A stretch of DNA of 64,000 nt from Cytobacillus oceanisediminis (GTDB taxonomy: Bacteria; Bacillota; Bacilli; Bacillales; Cytobacillaceae): contig NZ_CP065511.1 in NCBI RefSeq assembly GCF_022811925.1, forward strand, positions 4,899,001 through 4,963,000. The letters are read 5' to 3'. Under the pieces are notes generated by a model that was not told the origin of the DNA, searched no databases, and worked only from the letters and a program-made list of their open reading frames with translations. Below, piece by piece: positions 8,539 to 15,021 of the stretch. Positions within the stretch are counted from its first letter, which is position 1. Each line of letters opens with the position of its first letter. The position numbers were made by a program, and so were the translations under genes.

Positions 8539-8651
8539 ATGTACAGATTATCCGCTCTGTACCTGCGCACTCTTTAAAACACCAGGCAAACACCATCTGC
8601 CATCGTCCCGCTGTTTCCGCAGCAAGATTGGATGGCGACTTAAATTTTGTC
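8539..8651 (-). ncRNA. Structured late-operon leader RNA
   Basis: Read on the minus strand, this untranslated stretch has several nested helices before the terminator. GCCATC (8631-8636) pairs with GATGGC (8599-8604) and encloses a GCTG-CGGAAA-CAGC hairpin (8610-8623). A GTACAGA/TCTGTAC hairpin (8541-8562) comes just before the terminator stem. It follows the boxed late promoter. The structure is seen by eye; whether it regulates readthrough is inference. Confidence 0.45.
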
Positions 8652-8657
8652 GTTAAT

Positions 8658-8736
8658 ATCATATTAGCATGCTTTAAACAAAATGAACTGCCATTATCCT
8701 GCCAAAAGTCTGCCACAATCCTGCCAAAAGTCTGCC
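8658..8736 (-). promoter_or_regulatory. Late promoter with five phased activator boxes
   Basis: Five copies of CTGCC on the plus strand (GGCAG on the minus strand) begin at 8688, 8699, 8710, 8721 and 8732, exactly 11 bp apart. On the minus strand they lie directly upstream of a TATGAT -10 element (8658-8663). The position where a -35 would fall is TCATTT, a poor match. This is the layout of an activator-dependent promoter reading into the late genes. The ArpU-type regulator encoded just upstream is the natural candidate activator. Confidence 0.65.
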
Positions 8737-8952
8737 ACTTTTCCTAATCTCTTCACCTTTCCTCATCAGTGTAAGAATCCAATGCTAGATCATCCTCTCT
8801 GAATTACCCATATCTTAAATACTGTGGAATTCACCCATAGCCTGTAACGCTATATTTATCAATGGTTTAAGATAATCCTTAAAAATCAATTCCACACTTC
8901 AAAAATGAAGGGAATTAATAAAAACAAATAAAAAAATAAGCTTGCTTCAGCT
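8737..8952. other. Noncoding gap between late promoter and recombinase gene
   Basis: No coding frame is supported here. It contains a GTGGAATT / AATTCCAC inverted repeat with arms about 65 bases apart (near 8824 and 8886). Near 8930-8952 is a weak minus-strand hairpin (AGCT-gaagca-AGCT followed by T-rich sequence) that could end transcription of the recombinase gene. Confidence 0.4.
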
Positions 8953-9495
8953 CTAAATTTTGAAACCTTTCATGGCCCGATCCATCTCATCCTGGTCAAT
9001 GCCGATGTACCCTAGTGTGACTTTTGGGTCTGAATGATTAAATATTTTTTGAAGGATTGCCACATTCTTATATTGCTTGTAGAAATGATAACCGAATGTT
9101 TTTCTTAATGTATGTGTTCCAATATCATCTAAATCAACTTGATCTGCAGCTCGCCTTAATATTTTGTAAGCCATGCTCCTGGTGATTGGCTTATTCACAC
9201 CTTCTCTGCTTTTAAATAAGAATTCATGATCTTCTCTTCTTTCGATGTAATCTTTGAATTCCTTTCTAAGCCCAGGAGTCATTTCAATACGCTTTTTCTT
9301 TTGTGTCTTCTGCTCAATGATATTAAAGTATGGCTTCTTAGCATCGCTCACTCTTAATTGCAAAATATCAGAAATCCTTAATCCGCTATTAATACCCGTA
9401 ACGAACAGCATGTAATTTCTCTCGCTGTCCTCACGTAAAAATCTCTTTATTTCCCTGATTAATTCAGGATCTCGAATAGGTTGGACAAAATTCAT
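8953..9495 (-). CDS. Short tyrosine recombinase (XerC/D-like)
   Basis: A 180-residue catalytic domain without the usual N-terminal arm-binding domain. The tyrosine-recombinase residues are in order: Arg in NSGLRISDILQL, the HxxR of GTHTLRKTFGYHFY, His in FNHSDP, and the nucleophile Tyr in LGYIGID. It lies between the ArpU-type regulator and the late promoter, and overlaps the ArpU gene by 4 bases. A close paralogue, frameshifted at its end, is at 15.7-16.3 kb. Many Bacillus prophages carry such short recombinases; their role is unclear. Confidence 0.88.
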   Translation of the reverse strand: MNFVQPIRDPELIREIKRFLREDSERNYMLFVTGINSGLRISDILQLRVSDAKKPYFNIIEQKTQKKKRIEMTPGLRKEFKDYIERREDHEFLFKSREGVNKPITRSMAYKILRRAADQVDLDDIGTHTLRKTFGYHFYKQYKNVAILQKIFNHSDPKVTLGYIGIDQDEMDRAMKGFKI

Positions 9496-9953
9496 ACCTC
9501 AGCCACCGCCTGCTTTTCATGATAAACAACTAAATTCAGAGCAAAGGCCAAGCGATAAAAAGCCTTGGATTTATGACGATGATACGTCCTTTCACTCATG
9601 TGCAAATCAGAATATACCTGATAATCAAAAATATCATCTTCAGTCATATACCGCCTTATTAAAATAGCTCTCTCTTTGTATGCCAAGCGATTAACAGCCA
9701 TTGATACCCTTTTAATAAATTTACTTCTTTCTATTTCATATTCAGCATTATTAATTGCTGTAGTTTCAGTAGAAGAATGAAATTGATTGCTGAAGGCAGG
9801 AAGCTCCAAGGAGAAATTTTGAGTGACTTTTGGAAGTTGGTTTAATTCCTGTGTCAGGAGCATGATCCGATACTTTTCCAAAGCCTCCTCAACTTTTATT
9901 TTTGTTTCTTCTCGATTAATTTTCTCTAATTGAAATTCTAACTGTTCTTTCAT
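9492..9953 (-). CDS. ArpU-family late-gene transcription regulator
   Basis: A 153-residue protein of the ArpU type, a group of phage regulators with a sigma-70 region-4-like C-terminal helix-turn-helix. The C-terminal part (LAYKERAILIRRYMTEDD, then LHMSERTYHRHKSKAF) has that pattern; the N-terminal half is a charged helix. GGGGGT lies 8 bases before the ATG. In related phages such proteins activate the late operon, and a phased five-box promoter lies 800 bases downstream. The gene is preceded by one of two near-identical terminator-containing leaders. Confidence 0.82.
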   Translation of the reverse strand: MKEQLEFQLEKINREETKIKVEEALEKYRIMLLTQELNQLPKVTQNFSLELPAFSNQFHSSTETTAINNAEYEIERSKFIKRVSMAVNRLAYKERAILIRRYMTEDDIFDYQVYSDLHMSERTYHRHKSKAFYRLAFALNLVVYHEKQAVAEV

Positions 9954-9973
9954 TATTATCTACCCCCGCCATT

Positions 9974-10046
9974 TTCAAATAAAAAAGACACTGACAAAAC
10001 AGCACTAAACTGTTCAATCAGTGTCCTCACGCTTTCGGTCTTGGAC
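9974..10046 (-). promoter_or_regulatory. Repeated leader element, copy 1 (before arpU-like gene)
   Basis: The minus strand has a 31-base segment (10016-10046) matching copy 2 at 10823-10853 with one mismatch. It is followed by a terminator: GACACTGA pairs with TCAGTGTC around a 23-base loop, then TTTTTT. GTCC and GGAC at the two ends of the conserved segment can pair, and the GGAC overlaps the 5' arm of the terminator, so the two helices would be mutually exclusive. Confidence 0.55.
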
Positions 10047-10763
10047 TTATGAGACTAGCTTTTTCATTAATATCCGGAACGTTTCTTTCCCTTTAGGTGT
10101 TATCAAGGTTTGAACATCCGCCCGGCCATTCCGTTCATATTCCTTTAACTTAAATATTTCTGGTACGAACTTGGAGTATGGCTTTAGCTTACTTTTTGGA
10201 TCACGATATAAATATTTGTTCTCTAATAGCCATTTAACAAACTGGCGCTCACCTACTTCCAGTTCCTTGGCTGTGTCTCGGAAATTAGTCAATAAATTAC
10301 GGTCTACCAGAGCATCGAAGTAATCAGCTTTCGGCTGCATAAGAGATATTTGTTCATTTTGCTTACGCACTGTCTCTAAAGTCGCACGAAACATGAGTTT
10401 TGTTTGATCGTCAGCATGAGGAAGATAAGTTTGCAGGAACATGTCCTCATTCGAAACATACCCACCGGTTTTTCGAATAGTCGGGAGAACATCGTGAGTA
10501 ACCCATTTCTTAAACTTTCTCGCCTCTGCTTTTCGGCTAGTTAAGATTAATGAGTAAAGCCCGGATTCATTGATTAGCCATGTTTCCCGGTTTTGACCTG
10601 ATAGGAATATTGTTCCCATCAGCTTTTCATCATCATCCAGCCTTTCAACTGCTTTGCTGACCTGGCTATGATCTAAGATTTCACAAACATCTTTCGCGAC
10701 AAACCAGACAGTATCTTTTTTTACAACCGACCTTAACACTTTATTATCAAAATTAAACTCCAC
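10047..10763 (-). CDS. Phage antirepressor (BRO-N and KilAC domains)
   Basis: A 238-residue two-domain protein. Residues 1-100 are a BRO-N domain with the hallmark VWFVAKDVCEILDHSQVSKA, LINESGLYSLILTSRK and FKKWVTHDVLPTIRKTGGY. Residues 110-238 match the KilAC/ANT C-terminal domain (DRNLLTNFRDTAKELEVG, FVKWLLENKYLYRD). Such proteins counteract the lysogenic repressor. It starts with GTG at 10763, with GGAGGGG 5-8 bases upstream, directly after the second copy of the repeated leader. Confidence 0.92.
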   Translation of the reverse strand: MEFNFDNKVLRSVVKKDTVWFVAKDVCEILDHSQVSKAVERLDDDEKLMGTIFLSGQNRETWLINESGLYSLILTSRKAEARKFKKWVTHDVLPTIRKTGGYVSNEDMFLQTYLPHADDQTKLMFRATLETVRKQNEQISLMQPKADYFDALVDRNLLTNFRDTAKELEVGERQFVKWLLENKYLYRDPKSKLKPYSKFVPEIFKLKEYERNGRADVQTLITPKGKETFRILMKKLVS

Positions 10764-10781
10764 GATTTCCCCTCCTTAATA

Positions 10782-10880
10782 AAAGAAAAAGGACACTAAT
10801 CACGTGCAAATCAATGCAACATAATCAGTGCCCTCACGCTTTCGGTCTTGGACATATTTGGATTTATTTACATTATACTA
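10782..10880 (-). promoter_or_regulatory. Repeated leader element, copy 2, with promoter
   Basis: On the minus strand a TATAAT -10 (10872-10877) is followed within 20 bases by the same conserved segment as copy 1 (10823-10853). Next is a terminator in which GGGCACT pairs with AGTGTCC (one G-U pair) and a T-rich tail follows, just before the RBS of the antirepressor gene. The terminator thus lies between promoter and gene, as in an attenuator. The T to C change between the copies keeps both possible pairings as G-U or G-C. Confidence 0.55.
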
Positions 10881-10911
10881 CAATTTTTATTGAGTTACAC
10901 ATTCTCCATTT

Positions 10912-11343
10912 CTAAAATGGAAGATCATCATCACTAATACCTGAATAATCATTGTCAGGAAAGGGATTGTCATTCCGATTGTTGTTATTATAATTCGCTT
11001 CCTGTTTTTTCGGGCTATCGCTATCCCTTTTAGGCTCTAAGAATTGAACTGAATCTGCCCGTACTTCTGTTATATAAACACGTTTTCCATCTTGACCTTC
11101 GAAATTTCGGGTTTGTATCCTGCCGTCTACTCCTGCGAGAGAACCCTTTTTAAGAAAATTGGCAACATTTTCAGCCGGCTTTCTCCAGATCTGGCACTGA
11201 ATAAAGTCCGCTTCTCGATCGCCTTGCTGATTTGTAAAGGACCTATTCACAGCAAGAGTGAAACTCGCTACTGGTACACCATTAGGAGTATATCTTAAAT
11301 CAGGATCTTTGGTTAAACGGCCCACAAGGACCACACGGTTCAT
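10912..11343 (-). CDS. ssb: Single-stranded DNA-binding protein
   Basis: About 143 residues. The OB-fold begins [19 protein letters not shown] and contains [12 protein letters not shown] and the [14 protein letters not shown] strand; the tail is Asn-rich and ends in the acidic DDDLPF, which recruits replication partners. ATG at 11343 follows GGAGGAG by 9 bases; a TTG codon directly before it is also possible. It is probably the phage replication SSB, distinct from the chromosomal ssb linked to rpsF/rpsR, which is not in this window. Confidence 0.95.
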   Translation of the reverse strand: MNRVVLVGRLTKDPDLRYTPNGVPVASFTLAVNRSFTNQQGDREADFIQCQIWRKPAENVANFLKKGSLAGVDGRIQTRNFEGQDGKRVYITEVRADSVQFLEPKRDSDSPKKQEANYNNNNRNDNPFPDNDYSGISDDDLPF

Positions 11344-11409
11344 CAATATTAACTCCTCCTCAATATATACTTGGCTAAATACTCTGTATAATACAACACT
11401 CTATTTAAT

Positions 11410-11745
11410 TTAATTTACTTTGACTCTAACTTCATTCACGCGTTCAATTTTTCTGCGTACTGACTTAATTGAACGACCTAATTTAATAGCAGCTTGATAT
11501 TTTAAGAGTTCACCACTCATCACCTGTTCGATAATTTTCATTTCTTCTTCCGTCCAAGGTTGATACACACGCTTCGGGCCTTTTTTATTAAATCGGTCAG
11601 CCTCATATTTGACCACTTCAATATTCTCACCGCAACTAGGGCAGAAATACTTCCTTGGTCTTCCGTTTTGCTTTTTGCCAAAAGTCTGGAATACAAAGGT
11701 GCAATCCTCACACAGCCAGTTCTTAATTTGTCTTCTATCTATCAT
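11410..11745 (-). CDS. Zinc-ribbon and Myb-like helix protein, unknown
   Basis: A 111-residue protein. The N-terminal half has two cysteine pairs (LCEDC near residue 14 and FCPSCGEN near residue 36), a probable zinc ribbon. The C-terminal half (YQPWTEEEMKIIEQVM, then AAIKLGRSIKSVRRKI) looks like a Myb/SANT-type helix-turn-helix. It is therefore probably a DNA-binding early phage protein. A related two-part layout is seen in the gene at 18.15 kb. Confidence 0.7.
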   Translation of the reverse strand: MIDRRQIKNWLCEDCTFVFQTFGKKQNGRPRKYFCPSCGENIEVVKYEADRFNKKGPKRVYQPWTEEEMKIIEQVMSGELLKYQAAIKLGRSIKSVRRKIERVNEVRVKVN

Positions 11746-11815
11746 TTATTAACACCTTCTATCTTTTGTTTCCTATACTGGACTAAAGTTATTTGCTTCT
11801 TATGATCCAGATACT

Positions 11816-12490
11816 TTAGAACAATTTATCATCATCATTAAAGAAATTGTTAGAATAAATTCGCTCTGTATTAACTAAAACGCCATCATCTTCAACTTCG
11901 AATTTATAAAAACCTTGTGTAGATAAATAAACAGAATATGTTGATTGACTTACTTTTTTATTATCTATGTTTCTAATTGCTTCAGAAAAAGTTAAAACAA
12001 AGTCCTCAACATTTTTGAAGTTAGCAAATTGCTCTATCTTGTACCCCAAATATTTTTTTACTTTCTCTTCTTCAGTCGGAGGTTCCACCTTAAATGCCAT
12101 TTCAAAAGATTTTATTTCATCAAATTCTTCCCCTTCTGAGCTGGTACCAAAGAAAAAAGGCTTTTCTTCTTTGTCAAATCCTCCAAGAAAAAATATTATA
12201 ATGCATTTTTGATCAGGAAATTGTTCTTTGAAGATCTTCATATTCTTTTTAAATAACAACACTGCTCTTTGGTAAATTTTTATCGGGTCATTATTGTTCT
12301 TTGCAAAACTTCTAAGATCTTTCAATGAAGAGTTATACACATTACCTTTACCTACACATCCTAAAATTACTTTTTCATTAATAAAACTATTTTTAATATC
12401 ATCAGAAGTTTCACCGTTATTAAACATTGCTCTTTTATCTGCAGTAAATAAAACTCCATCACTGAATTTCATTCCTATAAAAGCTGTCAT
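11816..12490 (-). CDS. Proteasome-beta/HslV-like Ntn hydrolase
   Basis: A 224-residue protein that aligns by eye with proteasome beta subunits. Removal of the initiator Met would leave Thr1. From there TAFIGMKFSDGVLFTADKRA matches the beta-subunit start position by position: Thr1, Gly5, Lys7, Asp10-Gly11-Val12, Ala16-Asp17, Arg19-Ala20. A lysine at position 32 can serve as the family's Lys33. Later, IIIFFLGGFDKEEKPFFFGT resembles the central strand pair of the fold, and a helical region follows as in HslV. The ATG at 12490 is preceded by AGGAGGAAGGG, and this start puts Thr right after Met. No HslU or other AAA partner is encoded nearby. The exact substrate and whether it is a protease are unknown. 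Confidence 0.7.
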   Translation of the reverse strand: MTAFIGMKFSDGVLFTADKRAMFNNGETSDDIKNSFINEKVILGCVGKGNVYNSSLKDLRSFAKNNNDPIKIYQRAVLLFKKNMKIFKEQFPDQKCIIIFFLGGFDKEEKPFFFGTSSEGEEFDEIKSFEMAFKVEPPTEEEKVKKYLGYKIEQFANFKNVEDFVLTFSEAIRNIDNKKVSQSTYSVYLSTQGFYKFEVEDDGVLVNTERIYSNNFFNDDDKLF

Positions 12491-12529
12491 AAATTCCCTT
12501 CCTCCTACAAAAAAATAATTAATCTGCAC

Positions 12530-12697
12530 TTATGCTTATTACTTATACTCAAATGATACCTTTTAAATAAACAAAACCTACCTTTTGTTTTATAAATTTC
12601 TTGTCGTTTAGAGACAAGTTTTGTCGAAATCATTCATAAATTTCCTTTAATCTGTAATAATTGTTTTTGAACTTTTATCATTTAAAGGAGCAAATTA
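12530..12697. other. AT-rich divergent intergenic region with Spo0A-box match
   Basis: This gap separates the minus-strand Ntn hydrolase gene from the plus-strand Spo0E-like gene. It has a TTGTC/GACAA hairpin (12601-12617) and, at 12621-12628, TTGTCGAA, an exact match to the Spo0A box core. No clear -35/-10 pair is seen. Confidence 0.35.
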
Positions 12698-12856
12698 ATG
12701 TGTAATTTCTGCCGAGAGCTTAGCAAAAAGATTCAATTTTTTAGAAAAGCACTGATTGAAACTGGTATCACTAAAGGATTGAAACATCCTGAGACAATAA
12801 AATATAGTCAGATGTTAGACGAACTAATTTTTAGGTTCCAGTCCAAATGTAAGTAA
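12698..12856 (+). CDS. Spo0E-like aspartyl-phosphate phosphatase
   Basis: A 52-residue protein with the Spo0E family pattern: a helix with FFRKALIETGITKGLKHPE followed by TIKYSQMLDELIFRF, carrying the SQxLD signature whose Asp is important for phosphatase action on Spo0A~P or related response regulators. The ATG is preceded by AAAGGAG at 8 bases. The protein would delay sporulation or alter Spo0A-controlled behaviour of the lysogen. The gene lies on the opposite strand to the early operon, with its own upstream region containing an exact Spo0A-box core, which suggests feedback. Confidence 0.8.
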   Translation: MCNFCRELSKKIQFFRKALIETGITKGLKHPETIKYSQMLDELIFRFQSKCK

Positions 12857-13035
12857 TAACATTTAAAGAACTCATATTATTGACCCCGATTAGGGATTTT
12901 TATTTCTTAACTCCTCTATCATTTTGTTTCACCAACATTTTTCTCCACTAGTCTTTAAAAAACTTTAATTCTATAGTACTTTTGATATACTGAATAAGTT
13001 GTTTAATTTGTTTATTTATCAGGGGAAATACAATT

Positions 13036-13219
13036 TGAGCTTTATGAAAAAGTAAAAATAATTCTAGCTTTAATTTTAGGAACTATTTTCATCGAAGGCA
13101 TTCTAGCAATACAACTTTTACGTGATAATGAATTTAGCACCTTTATTTTTATGATTTTAGTTTTACTAGGTTCAATTATCATTGGAGCGATTACAATTAA
13201 TAATAAGAAAAGTTTCTAG
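13036..13219 (+). pseudogene. Frameshifted small two-helix membrane protein
   Basis: AGGGG lies 7 bases before a TTG, and the frame runs TTG AGC TTT ATG AAA AAG then TAA. One extra A in the A-run would instead give about 61 residues with two hydrophobic helices (IILALILGTIFIEGILAI and FIFMILVLLGSIIIGAI) ending NNKKSF before TAG. I read it as a small membrane protein gene broken by a single-base loss in a homopolymer, or a sequencing error. Confidence 0.45.
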
Positions 13220-13356
13220 ACTATCTATGGGAAGGCTTATACTCCATTAACCTTCCTCAAAAGACATCTCTTGCAACATGCCATTGACTATCATCCTTAG
13301 TGAACTTAATTGATCAAAAACGCATAAAACTGCTTAACTTGGACAAACTACCTGCA

Positions 13357-13416
13357 CGAGCAAGGCCAGACGCCATAACCCCATGGTAAACCCCTATAAG
13401 TTCTGGTCCTTGCTCG
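13357..13416. repeat. Imperfect 14-15 bp inverted repeat
   Basis: CGAGCAAGGCCAGA (13357-13370) pairs with TCTGGTCCTTGCTCG (13402-13416) with one bulged base, around a 31-base loop containing two similar AACCCC runs. No T-tract follows on either strand, so it is not a simple terminator. The surrounding 13220-13457 holds no supported gene. Confidence 0.5.
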
Positions 13417-13457
13417 CAACACAATGCTTATTTTGTTTCTCAATATCTGCGTAACAT

Positions 13458-13628
13458 TTACTTGTTTTTATCGTATCTTTTATACCTTTCAATCTCTTCA
13501 TTTAATAATTTTAGGGCATCATCATCACTTTTGAATTCTAAGTGACCCAATAAAATCCATAGAATAGTAGTTTGCCGACCATCACTTAATTTTTTTAAAT
13601 CATCTTTCATCGTTTCCCATTTATCCAT
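13458..13628 (-). CDS. Small hypothetical protein
   Basis: Fifty-six residues starting MDKWETMKDDLKKLS, with AAAGGAG 8-9 bases before the ATG at 13628. It is charged and helical (ALKLLNEEIERYKRYDKNK at the end) with a central TILWILLGHLEFK. I do not recognise a family. It stands alone on the minus strand among small plus-strand units of the accessory block. Confidence 0.55.
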   Translation of the reverse strand: MDKWETMKDDLKKLSDGRQTTILWILLGHLEFKSDDDALKLLNEEIERYKRYDKNK

Positions 13629-13821
13629 TAATAAATCTCCTTTCAAATATGCACATTAATTGTTAAGAACGATACACAATTACTCTTTTGTTAATTACTC
13701 ACACAATCCATATTGACTGGAACAAGTTTTCCTCCAGATAACATTTACCGTGTCCATTAGCTCACTTCCAATCTAGTAAACTTAATATTCTTTCAAAACC
13801 AAATTCCTAGGTTGAAAATTA

Positions 13822-13830
13822 TGGTATAAT
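13822..13830 (+). promoter_or_regulatory. Extended -10 promoter of a 34-residue membrane peptide
   Basis: TGGTATAAT is an exact extended -10 element. It lies about 33 bases before the ATG of the small peptide gene. No strong -35 is present, which is usual for extended -10 promoters. Confidence 0.6.
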
Positions 13831-13863
13831 TTTCAAATACTACATAGAAGTGAGGTTTTGTAT

Positions 13864-13968
13864 ATGCCAGAAATTAAATGGGGATCCCCAGTGAGTTTAG
13901 CTTGTTTAGGTGTATTCTTAGGCGGACTTGGAATCTTTTTTTATGCAATATGGAGTACTTTTTTGTAA
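13864..13968 (+). CDS. 34-residue membrane peptide
   Basis: The peptide begins MPEIKWGSPVSLACLG and continues with one hydrophobic helix (GVFLGGLGIFFYAIWSTFL). GTGAGG lies about 10 bases before the ATG. The gene has its own extended -10 promoter and a strong terminator directly after the stop, so it is a complete one-gene transcription unit of about 160 bases. Such units often encode membrane-active peptides, superinfection-exclusion factors or toxins, but no family is recognised. Confidence 0.6.
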   Translation: MPEIKWGSPVSLACLGVFLGGLGIFFYAIWSTFL

Positions 13969-13969
13969 G

Positions 13970-13992
13970 CAGACTATTTTAGTCTGTTTTTT
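13970..13992 (+). terminator. Terminator of the 34-residue peptide gene
   Basis: CAGACTA and TAGTCTG form a perfect 7-bp stem with a TTT loop, followed by TTTTTTA. It begins two bases after the stop codon. Confidence 0.8.
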
Positions 13993-14053
13993 ATTGGAAA
14001 CTTAATTATTCATGTGATCATTTTTAAGATTCATATTTTGCTGAGGTGTTTAT

Positions 14054-14473
14054 GTGAAAAAATTTCTGAAAAAACTTCTTTTAATGCTACTTGCTATTTT
14101 AATTTCAGCTCCCCTAGCACCTATAATTATGACAATAGTTGAATTTTTAACGGGTGAACTTGAAAGATACGATATTTGGGGAGAACTATCTTTGGTTGCA
14201 ATTTTCTCAATTCCTTTTTACATAGTTTTAGGAATCCCTGTAACTATAATAATTGATGCCCTTAATTCCAAAACAAAAGAACCCTTTGGTTTGGAGTCTT
14301 ATTTATTTCAATTATTTTTATATTCTTTATCAGCAATTGCAGTAAATCTTTTGCTTTCCCCTCCTAATTATAGGGAAGCAGTAACTTTACTTTTCTCAAT
14401 ACCGGTTTATACATACTTCCATGTTTTGTTTTATTTGAGAAAACGTAAAGCAGCTAAATCTCTTTCGATATAA
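14054..14473 (+). CDS. Four-helix membrane protein, unknown function
   Basis: A 139-residue protein starting with GTG (GAGGTG lies 5-8 bases upstream). Hydrophobic segments are near residues 8-34 (LLLMLLAILISAPLAPIIM), 45-68, 85-103 and 110-130, with a basic C-terminal tail (LRKRKAAKSLSI). No catalytic or transport motif is visible. It is AT-rich, sits on the plus strand against the early operon and is probably a lysogenic conversion (moron) gene. A superinfection-exclusion role is possible but unsupported. Confidence 0.65.
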   Translation: MKKFLKKLLLMLLAILISAPLAPIIMTIVEFLTGELERYDIWGELSLVAIFSIPFYIVLGIPVTIIIDALNSKTKEPFGLESYLFQLFLYSLSAIAVNLLLSPPNYREAVTLLFSIPVYTYFHVLFYLRKRKAAKSLSI

Positions 14474-14480
14474 TATTTCT

Positions 14481-14765
14481 CTAAACAGAGCCTTTTATGG
14501 GCTCTGTTTCATTCCATCCCCGGCCATCCAGCCACCGTTCAATATTTGCTACAAAGATATCTAATCCACCAGATAAACCTTTTTTATCAATATGAAGGGC
14601 ATAGCCTGAGAAATCCGGACCTTGATAAGAGCAAACGTCCTGGTACCTTTCATGCTTCTGTATCAGCAGCCGTTCCTTCCCTCTGAAAAACTCCATCTCC
14701 TCACCCTGTCTTAGATCGATGATTTGATCTTCCAGTGCGAAGGAGAATAAGTCTAATTGCTTCAT
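14481..14765 (-). CDS. Hypothetical phage protein
   Basis: A 94-residue soluble protein starting MKQLDLFSFALEDQIIDL, with GGTGAAGAA before the ATG. It contains EEMEFFRGKERLLIQKHERY, GPDFSGYALHID and a C-terminal IERWLDGRGWNETEPI. It looks like the small conserved early proteins of Bacillus prophages, but I cannot name a family or function. Confidence 0.6.
   Translation of the reverse strand: MKQLDLFSFALEDQIIDLRQGEEMEFFRGKERLLIQKHERYQDVCSYQGPDFSGYALHIDKKGLSGGLDIFVANIERWLDGRGWNETEPIKGSV
14483..14509. terminator. Convergent hairpin between two genes
   Basis: AAACAGAGCC and GGCTCTGTTT form a perfect 10-bp stem with a 7-base loop. It lies between the ends of the plus-strand membrane gene and the minus-strand gene at 14481, and can serve both directions, although T-tails are short. 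Confidence 0.55.
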
Positions 14766-14871
14766 TTCTTCACCACTTTATGTCTGATTTGAGTCTATTC
14801 TTTGTAAATTTCATTTCCTTTTCATTACAAATTATTACCATGGAGGAATCACAAACCAAAATATGATAGTA

Positions 14872-14956
14872 TTTCCTATGGGCAAATTTTACGAAAGTAA
14901 AAGACGCAAAGCCACGGGCCTAAAACAACTAATTGTCATGGCAGCCGGGTTGCAAA
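14872..14956 (+). ncRNA. Cyclic-di-GMP-I (GEMM) riboswitch
   Basis: The sequence carries the GEMM-I core in order: GGGCAAA, a perfect TTTTAC-GAAA-GTAAAA hairpin with the GAAA tetraloop, then GACGCAAAGCCACGGGCC, TAAAACA, and the second arm with GGCAGCCGGGTTGC. A TATGAT -10 candidate lies at 14862-14867. After the aptamer, CCTTTCTAG (14989-14997) can pair with CTAAGAAGGG (about 15003-15012), which contains the RBS of the next gene, so control may act on translation. The ligand is inferred from the family. Confidence 0.9.
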
Positions 14957-15021
14957 AGTATTTTTTATCAATACATACCTTTCTAGTTTGCCTGTATCTT
15001 AGCTAAGAAGGGTTGGAAGTC

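Noticed and set aside
12857..12960. Terminator after the Spo0E-like gene
   Set aside because: CCC-GATTA-GGG followed by ATTTTTATTT is suggestive, but a 3-4 bp stem is too short to support a call.
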